A stretch of 6,030 bases of DNA, taken from Candidatus Martarchaeota archaeon. GTDB lineage: Archaea > Micrarchaeota > Micrarchaeia > Micrarchaeales > Micrarchaeaceae. The stretch lies in the NCBI GenBank assembly GCA_023485745.1, contig JAMCZL010000042.1, forward strand, positions 7,004-13,033. The letters are read 5' to 3'. The position numbers and the translations under genes are program-made. Positions 1-5,182 of the stretch are shown piece by piece (position 1 is the first letter of the stretch; every line of letters begins with the position of its first letter). Below the pieces are notes generated by a model. It was not told the origin of the DNA. It did not search any database and saw only the letters and a program-made list of their open reading frames with translations.

Positions 1-987
1 GTAGCGGCCCAGTCATTCGGCGAGCCCTCAACGCAGATGGTATTGAGGACCTTCCACAGCGCAGGCATAGCCTCTACGGTAGTCACCGGGCTGCCGAGAA
101 TACTGGAGATAATAGACGCAAGAAAGAAGCAGAAGAGCCCCATAATGGTGATAAGGCTTGAGAAGAGGGACGAAAAGGACTACAACAAGGCCAAAGAGCT
201 GAGGCACAGGATCGAAGAGGTGAAGGTCAGGTCGCTAATATCGGAATTCTCGGAAGACCTCAAGACAGCGACCATGCAGCTCAAGTTCGACAAGGAAAAA
301 CTTGATCTTTATGATACCACGCTGCGCTTCATAGTTGGCAAGATATCTTCAAAGTTCCCAGAGGTCGAGGTTTCGTCTGCGAACAACGAGCTTTCAATAA
401 AATACAAGTCAAAGAAGGATATAAAGGCGATAAGGACAACCTTCGTAAACATAAGGAACACCGCCGTAATGGGCGTGCAGGGAATACTTAAGGCGTCGGT
501 GCAGCAGGACGACGACGGAAACTTCTACATAACCACAAACGGCAGCAACATGCCTGAAATAATAAACGTCGAAGGCGTGGACAAGGACAGGCTGTACAGC
601 AACAACCTGTTCGACGTGTTCCGGGTCTACGGGGTAGAAGCGGCAAGGAACATGATAGCCAATGAGCTCAAGAGCACAATAGAAAACGAGGGTTTCACCG
701 TGAGCTTCAGGCATGTATCACTGCTCGCAGACACAATGACCTACAACGGCGCAATAAGGAGCGCAGGCAGGCATGGCATCGCAGGAGAGAAGGCATCGGT
801 ATTTGCAAGGGCGGCTTACGAGGAGACGGTCAAGCACTTCGTCAACGCCAGCATATTCGGGGAGATCGACGAGTTAAAAGGCGTGGCAGAGAACATACTC
901 ATCGGAAAACAGATAAAGGTAGGAACCGGGAGGGTCAAGCTAGTGATAAAGAACGAGGATCTCAAGAAGATAAAGGGGATAAGCTAA
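1..987 (+). CDS. rpoA2: DNA-directed RNA polymerase subunit Rpo1C (A''), 5'-truncated by window edge
   Basis: This is the C-terminal part of the archaeal RNA polymerase largest subunit, which in archaea is split into A' and A''. The frame is open from base 1, so the gene starts outside the window; 328 residues are present. The first residues read AAQSFGEPSTQMVLRTFH, the trigger-loop region, with the catalytic-site histidine at residue 19 and the following GLPR-x-LEI-x-DARK block. Near the C-terminus, LLADTMTYNG and GRHGIAGEKASVFARAA (about residues 241-270) and KVGTG (about 306-310) are family hallmarks. It would act in the core transcription enzyme with A', B and the small subunits. Oddities are GEPS where archaea commonly have GEPG, and a segment between AG and GLPR that looks one residue shorter than remembered homologues. 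The next gene starts 37 nt downstream. Identification is very secure; the true start cannot be seen. Confidence 0.97.
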   Translation, partial: VAAQSFGEPSTQMVLRTFHSAGIASTVVTGLPRILEIIDARKKQKSPIMVIRLEKRDEKDYNKAKELRHRIEEVKVRSLISEFSEDLKTATMQLKFDKEKLDLYDTTLRFIVGKISSKFPEVEVSSANNELSIKYKSKKDIKAIRTTFVNIRNTAVMGVQGILKASVQQDDDGNFYITTNGSNMPEIINVEGVDKDRLYSNNLFDVFRVYGVEAARNMIANELKSTIENEGFTVSFRHVSLLADTMTYNGAIRSAGRHGIAGEKASVFARAAYEETVKHFVNASIFGEIDELKGVAENILIGKQIKVGTGRVKLVIKNEDLKKIKGIS

Positions 988-1014
988 TTAGCAGTACATG
1001 AAACGCTAAACTTT

Positions 1015-1018
1015 GGTG
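1015..1018 (+). promoter_or_regulatory. Shine-Dalgarno site for the Sm-like gene
   Basis: GGTG sits six bases before ATG 1025, matching the archaeal anti-SD complement. It argues against the upstream TTG and GTG codons as starts, because it overlaps them. Confidence 0.6.
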
Positions 1019-1024
1019 TATAAA

Positions 1025-1252
1025 ATGCAACAAGAAAGACCATTTGACTTGCTAAACAAGGTAATAAGCCAGCAGGTCCTGATAAGACTGAAGAACAACC
1101 TCAACATCCGGGGCAAAGTGACTTCTTTCGATGCGCATATGAACATAGTGCTTGACAATGCCGAGGAGCTTGATTCCAACGGCGAGCTCAAGGCAAAGCT
1201 CGGCACAATCCTGCTACGCGGAGGGAACATAATCTTCGTATCTCCAGTATAA
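1025..1252 (+). CDS. Sm-like archaeal protein (LSm/SmAP)
   Basis: This small RNA-binding protein of the Sm/LSm family is 75 residues long from the chosen start, the usual size for archaeal SmAPs, which form hexameric or heptameric rings that bind U-rich RNA. The Sm1 motif runs from about residue 18 to 48, with FDAHMNIVLDNAEE holding the expected RNA-contact residues His38 and Asn40. The Sm2 motif is LLRGGNIIFVSP near the end, with Arg65-Gly66 and Asn68. The N-terminus RPFDLLNK matches the usual N-terminal helix. TTG at 1013 and GTG at 1016 are in frame upstream, but ATG 1025 gives the standard family N-terminus and has GGTG six bases upstream. The gene lies 37 nt after rpoA2 with no clear promoter, so co-transcription is likely. 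The tRNA-Ala gene starts six bases after its stop. Confidence 0.95.
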   Translation: MQQERPFDLLNKVISQQVLIRLKNNLNIRGKVTSFDAHMNIVLDNAEELDSNGELKAKLGTILLRGGNIIFVSPV

Positions 1253-1258
1253 ATCCGT

Positions 1259-1350
1259 GGGCTCTTGGCGCAACGGTAGCGCGCCTGCATGGCATGCAGG
1301 AGGTTGCGGGTTCAAAATGTGCAAAATGCATGAAAATCCCGCAGAGTCCA
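1259..1350 (+). tRNA. tRNA-Ala (anticodon GGC) with T-loop insertion/intron
   Basis: A full cloverleaf can be folded. The acceptor stem is GGGCTCT (1259-1265) with AGAGTCC (1343-1349), including a G3:U70 wobble, the alanine identity element. The D arm is GCGC/GCGC with loop AACGGTA. The anticodon stem CCTGC/GCAGG encloses ATGGCAT, giving anticodon GGC at 1291-1293 with U33 and A37. The variable region is AGGTT. The T-stem GCGGG (1306-1310) pairs with CCCGC (1338-1342). The T-loop holds 27 nt instead of seven; removing 20 nt restores TTCAAAT. The discriminator is A1350, followed by CAT, so CCA is not encoded. All stems are intact, which argues for a functional gene requiring intron removal rather than a decayed tRNA. 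It starts six bases after the Sm-like gene and may share its transcript. Confidence 0.9.
1317..1336 (+). other. Putative 20-nt tRNA intron or insertion in the T-loop (near position 59/60)
   Basis: These bases are the excess over a standard seven-base T-loop. The exact ends are ambiguous by up to three bases because both borders are A-rich; the span given leaves TTCAAA plus T. A small hairpin, TGTGC (1318-1322) with GCATG (1328-1332) including two G-U pairs, can be drawn inside it. I tested the four possible placements for a canonical bulge-helix-bulge (intron bases 2-5 pairing with 3' exon bases 2-5) and none worked. Removal would therefore need a relaxed substrate structure. Known biology: the three-unit epsilon2 splicing endonuclease of ARMAN archaea accepts non-canonical introns. 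Whether such an enzyme exists here is not visible. Confidence 0.6.
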
Positions 1351-1378
1351 CATATCTTCTTCGGAGAACTGTGGTTTA

Positions 1379-1993
1379 ATGCCCCGCGAAATTGAAATAA
1401 ACCTTTTCGGGATAAAAAAGGCAGAAGCAGAGTCCAGCCTACGCAAGGCCGGAGCAAGGCTCGTGGGCAGACACCACTTCAGGCGATTCGATTTCCAGGT
1501 TACTAAAGTTACCGGCAGGTCAATCAACAGCTACATATCCGGGAGCAGAAGCGCCAAGGGTTATAGAACCACATGGGTCCGCGTGCGCACCGACGGAAAG
1601 CGCACCACCCTAACGCTAAAGGAGCAGATAGGAAATGACATCAAGAACAGGTTTGAGCACGAGGTTTCAGTAAGTGATTTCGCCACGGCTGCGAGAATAA
1701 TCCACAAAATCGTACCCTACTCAGAGTACGACTACTTCGAGAGCGACAGGGACGAATACGAACTTGACGGAATGAACATAACAATAGACAAATTTCCGCG
1801 CCTTCCATATTCCATGGAAATAGAAGGAAAGTCGAAATCGAAAATACTTAAATTGGTAGAACGGCTCGGAATATCAGGAGAAAAAGAATATACCAAGTCC
1901 ATGCCTACTGAAAAATATTATAAAATGCACGGCGTGGACTACGGCCCAATTGCCAAAATGTATGCAAAGAAGGCTGCCGGAATGCTAAAATAA
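1379..1993 (+). CDS. CYTH-domain protein (class IV adenylate cyclase / thiamine-triphosphatase-like)
   Basis: This 204-residue protein has the triphosphate tunnel (CYTH) layout, a fold whose members hydrolyse or cyclise triphosphate compounds using a metal ion inside a beta-tunnel. Visible elements in order: EIEIN at residues 4-8 in the place of the ExExK signature; WVRVR (Arg68, Arg70); LTLKEQ (Lys81); FEHEV (Glu93, Glu95); a DRDEYELDGMNITIDKFP block (Arg124, Asp137); and SMEIEG (Glu147, Glu149). The basic and acidic tunnel residues are largely present, so an active enzyme is plausible, but the signature lysine is Asn8. The substrate cannot be told from sequence. ATG 1379 is chosen because the signature begins at residue 4. 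A GGAG at 1363-1366 is a somewhat distant candidate ribosome site. It lies 28 nt after the tRNA and converges on the dCMP deaminase gene. Confidence 0.85.
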   Translation: MPREIEINLFGIKKAEAESSLRKAGARLVGRHHFRRFDFQVTKVTGRSINSYISGSRSAKGYRTTWVRVRTDGKRTTLTLKEQIGNDIKNRFEHEVSVSDFATAARIIHKIVPYSEYDYFESDRDEYELDGMNITIDKFPRLPYSMEIEGKSKSKILKLVERLGISGEKEYTKSMPTEKYYKMHGVDYGPIAKMYAKKAAGMLK

Positions 1994-2004
1994 GATAGTC
2001 CAGC

Positions 2005-2571
2005 CTAATCTTTTTTTGCAAATTCAGATATTTGCCTGCGCCAGTTTGCCTCGAGGCTTGCAACAGAGTCAACCACAAGCTCCTTTGCGCTGAAGGACAC
2101 GAAACCGTCGGATCTGTGGTAAACGACTTCCTTCAGTTCAGCCTTGTATACCTCTCCTGCACACTTTGTGCAATACGGTACAAATTTGCTGTCAAATACA
2201 CTCAGCTCCCCTTCCTTGTTCAACCTCTCAACTATCATGGTAGATTTGGAAAGCAGCTCCTTGTCGAAGCCGTTCCTAGCGTAAAAGTCCTGTATCGCAG
2301 CCTCCTCTGCATGAATGGTTACGCACAGCTCGAATCCCACTCCGCCATGGAGCTCCACGTTCCTGCGCGGGCAAGCGCTGCAGGTATATTCGCCCGACAG
2401 CACTTCTGGTATATGGTTGTATCCAGAACCGACAACCTTTCCCTCATGGACTATCACTGCACCGTAGTTTGATTCGCTGCAGTCGCTTTTCCTGGCAAGG
2501 CTGATGCATTCCTGGGTAAATTTCTCTATTTCTGCAGCCCTTTCGGACCCAAACTTTATCTTGGTGCTCAT
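2005..2571 (-). CDS. dCMP deaminase-like zinc-dependent deaminase
   Basis: This 188-residue member of the cytidine/deoxycytidylate deaminase superfamily probably deaminates dCMP to dUMP, feeding thymidylate synthesis. The catalytic zinc motif is present: TIHAEEAAI supplies His87 and the proton-shuttling Glu89, and PYCTKC supplies Cys134 and Cys137. The second motif is unusual, with a residue inserted between the proline and the first cysteine compared with the usual PCxxC. A second pair, CSAC (Cys64, Cys67), followed by PRRN resembles the additional metal or structural region seen in dCMP deaminases. The substrate is inferred from this layout and from the upstream thymidylate-kinase-like gene, which it overlaps in an ATGA arrangement (2568-2571), implying translational coupling. 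GAGGG lies seven bases before the ATG. It is the last gene of the minus-strand cluster. A deaminase acting on another cytosine or guanine compound is possible. Confidence 0.82.
   Translation of the reverse strand: MSTKIKFGSERAAEIEKFTQECISLARKSDCSESNYGAVIVHEGKVVGSGYNHIPEVLSGEYTCSACPRRNVELHGGVGFELCVTIHAEEAAIQDFYARNGFDKELLSKSTMIVERLNKEGELSVFDSKFVPYCTKCAGEVYKAELKEVVYHRSDGFVSFSAKELVVDSVASLEANWRRQISEFAKKD
2011..2017 (+). terminator. T7 tract, probable archaeal terminator for the plus-strand genes
   Basis: Seven consecutive T residues lie 18 bases after the CYTH stop codon, inside the 3' end of the converging deaminase gene. Oligo-T tracts are typical archaeal termination signals and no hairpin is needed. 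In the other direction, only a weak TTATTTT follows the deaminase stop, inside the CYTH 3' end. Confidence 0.5.
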
Positions 2572-3215
2572 GCAATATCCCTCTTCAGCATTATACTCGT
2601 AGACTTACGTATCACTTCCGCCGTCTGGTCTATCTCCATCCTAGTATTGTTTACTCTCAGGATTTTCATCCCGTCTTTTCTAAGGCCGTCAAACACCTTG
2701 TCATATTCTTCCTTGAACGCAACAAATAGCCTGTCATCCGATTTTTCGGTATGCCACGTATCTTCCCTCCCGTCTTTCCTCAGCGCTATCCTCCTGCGCC
2801 TTTCTTCCGGATCAACGTCAATCAGTATCACCAAGTCCGGCTTGATAAAGTACTTTTTTGAAATGTCCATTACCTCAATTATCGCATCCCTGCTTTTAGA
2901 GCCGTTGAATACCTTGTCATAAGCCAGATGGGAAGCCATTGTAGAATACCAATACCTGTCTGCAATGACGAATTTGTTAGGGTTCCTGCAAAGTATATCG
3001 TTTATCAGATCGCATGTGTGCTTTGTCGCGGCGTTGAAGAACGTCACTCTAGCCACGACATTTTCCTGGTTCCTGACAAAATACTCCTTCAGCTCTTCAA
3101 GAAAACCCGGCATAGGCGTCTTAACGACCTGAGCATTTCCGAGCGCTTCTGCAAGCCTGCCAGACGCTACCGTTTTTCCAGCTCCATTAACTCCTTCAAC
3201 TACTATAAAAGGCAT
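2568..3215 (-). CDS. Thymidylate kinase-like P-loop nucleotide kinase
   Basis: This 215-residue P-loop kinase most resembles thymidylate kinase, which phosphorylates dTMP to dTDP using ATP. The N-terminus MPFIVVEGVNGAGKT holds the Walker A loop (about residues 8-15). FVIADRYWYSTMA carries the DRY motif (Asp86-Arg87-Tyr88). PDLVILIDVDPEERRRRI is the typical strand and LID-entry segment, followed by an Arg/Lys-rich LID (RKDGRED). Where thymidylate kinases usually have REPGGT after strand 2, this protein reads KTPMPG, so substrate preference could differ. An in-frame ATG at 3251 would add 12 residues, but ATG 3215 is preferred: it puts the P-loop strand at the N-terminus and has GGTG five bases upstream. 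It follows the TyrRS-like gene by 22 nt and overlaps the deaminase by four bases. Both neighbouring reactions serve dTTP supply. Confidence 0.82.
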   Translation of the reverse strand: MPFIVVEGVNGAGKTVASGRLAEALGNAQVVKTPMPGFLEELKEYFVRNQENVVARVTFFNAATKHTCDLINDILCRNPNKFVIADRYWYSTMASHLAYDKVFNGSKSRDAIIEVMDISKKYFIKPDLVILIDVDPEERRRRIALRKDGREDTWHTEKSDDRLFVAFKEEYDKVFDGLRKDGMKILRVNNTRMEIDQTAEVIRKSTSIMLKRDIA

Positions 3216-3220
3216 ATTAA

Positions 3221-3224
3221 CACC
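3221..3224 (-). promoter_or_regulatory. Shine-Dalgarno site for the thymidylate-kinase-like gene
   Basis: On the minus strand GGTG lies five bases before ATG 3215. It decides the start against the upstream in-frame ATG at 3251, which lies inside the preceding gene. Confidence 0.6.
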
Positions 3225-3237
3225 TATAAGTAAAATC

Positions 3238-4461
3238 TCATGAAAATGCATCCGAATTTATCACGATGCTGCTGAACCTGATTTTGGGCTTCTGATCGGT
3301 AGTTATAATGCCTGCCGCCCTCATCTTGTTGACATAGGCGCTGACGTTTGCTATATTCATGTTTGATTTCTTCGCTATGTCTGAGACCTTGTTAGCTCCG
3401 TTGCAAAGCGGCAGGATTTTCAGTATCGCCTTGTGCGTGATTATGCTCCTAATCTGGTTGAAATATTCGCTAGTCTTTATGCTGATCTCTTCCCTGTTAT
3501 CAGACAAGTCAACCTTTTCTAGAAGCCTGTCGAATATCCTATACATTTCGTAAAGATAATCTGCCATAATCTTGTCGGTAAACCTATTGGCTTTCAACCC
3601 CTGGTCGCTTCTAATAATGTTCTGGTATCTTAGGAACTTTTCAAACGGCAATACAAAGTTGTTTATGAATTTAGCCTTATCCCTCTCGTCAATCCTGAAC
3701 GACTTTATTACCGAATACAGCTCATCATAATTCATCTGCTGGTTAGGCATCCTCTTGTCGTGCATTAACAACGGTATGTCTTTGAATCTAAGCACCACAG
3801 GTATCTTCAAACCCTTGTAGTATGAGTATTTGTTCTGCATGGCTTCGCCAATCTTTATATAGGACTCTGCCCTGTTGCCCAGCACTATGACAAACTTCGG
3901 ATCCTTAAACTTGCCGCCGAATATCTTCGAATAGTTGTTTATCGCGTACATGTCCAAAGGCCTTTGTATTACGTGGTAGAACGTATTGTATAGCGCCTTG
4001 TCCGAATTCTTCGGGCTGATGCTTATGTTCCCCAGCTGGTAATAGAAGTTTAAAAGGTCAAACTTGTTCTTTGCAAGGTAGTACCATGTGTCAGAGGACT
4101 TGATTATGGAAATGTTTGACATGTTTGCTCCCAATATCTTGAGCAGGCCTGTTATCTCCTCGACCAGGTATTCCGAATACCTTTCAACTGACAGCACGTT
4201 AGACGGGAACATCGTGCGGCCCGAAGTCTTATAGGACAATACGTTGTTGTCGTGCAACAGTATCGAAACTTGGTGCCCGGCTGAACTAAGCATCGAGGCG
4301 ACGCTGAAAACGTTGAGCGCCACGTGCGTCAGGTTTATGTAAGTAAACGGTATTATAAAATGCTCCTTTTCTTCCAGGCTCGAAAGCTTTATCCTGTCCT
4401 TAGAGGTCCCTATGTAGGTGCACTCGTCAAGCATTTCATACAATGCGTTTTCCTTATACAT
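3238..4461 (-). CDS. Degenerate TyrRS-like class I synthetase paralogue with C-terminal winged helix (function unknown)
   Basis: I do not recognise an established family for this 407-residue protein. By eye, residues 33-240 follow the plan of a class I TyrRS/TrpRS catalytic core. IPFTYINLTHVAL falls where the first signature lies (HIGH replaced by NLTH, 43-46), followed by SSAGHQVSILLHD like the strand and Asp of TyrRS. YHVIQRPLD (162-170) resembles the archaeal TyrRS YPIMQVND segment, keeping Tyr and Gln at the same spacing with Asp one residue further on. IPLLMHDKRMPNQ falls where KMSKS lies. The signatures are eroded, so normal tRNA charging is doubtful. Residues about 343-395 look like a winged helix-turn-helix (VSDIAKKSNMNIANVSAYV, then AAGII), suggesting nucleic acid binding. 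No membrane segment or signal peptide is evident. GAGG lies nine bases before the start, overlapping the nucleotidyltransferase stop. The synthetase relationship is inference from motif order; the winged helix is firmer. Confidence 0.55.
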   Translation of the reverse strand: MYKENALYEMLDECTYIGTSKDRIKLSSLEEKEHFIIPFTYINLTHVALNVFSVASMLSSAGHQVSILLHDNNVLSYKTSGRTMFPSNVLSVERYSEYLVEEITGLLKILGANMSNISIIKSSDTWYYLAKNKFDLLNFYYQLGNISISPKNSDKALYNTFYHVIQRPLDMYAINNYSKIFGGKFKDPKFVIVLGNRAESYIKIGEAMQNKYSYYKGLKIPVVLRFKDIPLLMHDKRMPNQQMNYDELYSVIKSFRIDERDKAKFINNFVLPFEKFLRYQNIIRSDQGLKANRFTDKIMADYLYEMYRIFDRLLEKVDLSDNREEISIKTSEYFNQIRSIITHKAILKILPLCNGANKVSDIAKKSNMNIANVSAYVNKMRAAGIITTDQKPKIRFSSIVINSDAFS

Positions 4462-4473
4462 GCGCTATCGCCT

Positions 4474-5163
4474 CTATGCCTTGCTATTTTTCATCTGTTC
4501 TGCCATATTTCTTTCAGACGCAGGGTTGGAGATCAGCCCCACATCCAATTTGAACTGCTTTGCATCAATGCTGCAATTGGCCAGGTCCCTATCATTGAAG
4601 GAATTGTAGAACAGGCTCAAGCTGCCTTTATAATAGAATGCGAGCAGCTTCCTGATGTCTTCCGCATCCTTCTGCCCAAGCACCTCGCCATTACCCCTAA
4701 ATCTCCATAGGTTATATTTCATCAAAACCTGGTGGAAGGGCGAAGGGGTCCTTATTCCGTCAACAATTACAGAGTCGCTTATCACCTTCCACAGATCCAA
4801 GCCTAATATTGTAGGCTTTTCATCCGTATACTTCGGAAGGCCGAGCTTTGCATTGAGGTTTCCACAATTTTTTGCACTGACTTCCGCCTCAAGTCCAGTC
4901 TCCGCGTCGGTTAGTGTCATAAGTTTGGAACCATCCATGAGCATTTCAAAACCCATTTCATGCGCAAGCGTTGCAGGTACGTTAACAAGCGCCTTCGGAG
5001 GCACCGCAACGTCAAGGTCGTTCAATTTTCTTTCGTGGTCTGCAGTTAGCAGCATTGCAGAACCGCCAACCAGCACTATCTCTTCTGTCTGAAGGACCTT
5101 TGCCAATTTTTCATATACTTTCTTTATCTTCTCCTTCTTGGTTTCAAATTCAATGTCAGCCAT
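4474..5163 (-). CDS. Nucleotidyltransferase-fold protein (pol-beta/AbiEii-like), substrate unknown
   Basis: This 229-residue protein has the core signature of the DNA polymerase beta-type nucleotidyltransferase superfamily: VLVGGSAMLL (Gly33-Gly34-Ser35) followed by KLNDLDVAVP with the metal-binding Asp49 and Asp51. A third acidic residue may be Glu92 or Glu94 in GLEAEVSAKN. These enzymes transfer a nucleotide from NTP to a protein, RNA or small molecule. The rest (about residues 105-229) is not assignable. It resembles stand-alone AbiEii or minimal nucleotidyltransferases more than tRNA CCA-adding enzymes. No antitoxin-like or HEPN partner is adjacent, so a toxin-antitoxin role is not supported. 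GGGTG lies six to seven bases before the ATG. It is 19 nt after the IscU-like gene and 12 nt before the TyrRS-like gene, whose ribosome site overlaps its stop, suggesting coupled expression. Confidence 0.75.
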   Translation of the reverse strand: MADIEFETKKEKIKKVYEKLAKVLQTEEIVLVGGSAMLLTADHERKLNDLDVAVPPKALVNVPATLAHEMGFEMLMDGSKLMTLTDAETGLEAEVSAKNCGNLNAKLGLPKYTDEKPTILGLDLWKVISDSVIVDGIRTPSPFHQVLMKYNLWRFRGNGEVLGQKDAEDIRKLLAFYYKGSLSLFYNSFNDRDLANCSIDAKQFKLDVGLISNPASERNMAEQMKNSKA

Positions 5164-5169
5164 CTATTA

Positions 5170-5173
5170 CACC
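5170..5173 (-). promoter_or_regulatory. Shine-Dalgarno site for the nucleotidyltransferase gene
   Basis: On the minus strand GGTG (within GGGTGT) lies six bases before ATG 5163, in the 19-nt gap after the IscU-like stop codon. It supports this start. Confidence 0.6.
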
Positions 5174-5182
5174 CATAAATCA

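Noticed and set aside
1019..1024. TATAAA directly before the Sm-like start codon as a promoter
   Set aside because: An archaeal TATA box directs initiation about 25 nt downstream, which would be inside the gene; it is more likely just the spacer after GGTG.
1248..1254. TATAAAT before tRNA-Ala as its promoter
   Set aside because: It is only 5-11 nt from the tRNA 5' end and includes the Sm-like stop codon; initiation would fall inside the tRNA.
1259..1350. tRNA-Ala as a decayed pseudogene
   Set aside because: All four stems pair fully, and the anticodon, G3:U70 and D-loop GG are kept; only the T-loop is expanded, by an exact 20 nt.
1188..1457. Minus-strand open frame across the tRNA region
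   Set aside because: It runs through the tRNA gene and the CYTH start, with no coding signature.
2032..2472. Plus-strand open frame of 146 codons opposite the deaminase
   Set aside because: It is antisense to a gene with clear catalytic motifs and has no recognisable protein features.
3216..3251. N-terminal extension of the thymidylate-kinase-like protein to ATG 3251
   Set aside because: It overlaps the upstream gene, adds residues not expected before the P-loop strand, and the GGTG site favours ATG 3215.
4655..5092. Plus-strand open frame of 145 codons opposite the nucleotidyltransferase
   Set aside because: Serine/proline-rich low-complexity shadow of a gene with conserved GGS and DxD motifs.
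4474..5163. Nucleotidyltransferase as half of a toxin-antitoxin or AbiE pair
   Set aside because: No AbiEi-like, HEPN or small antitoxin gene is adjacent; both neighbours have other identifiable folds.
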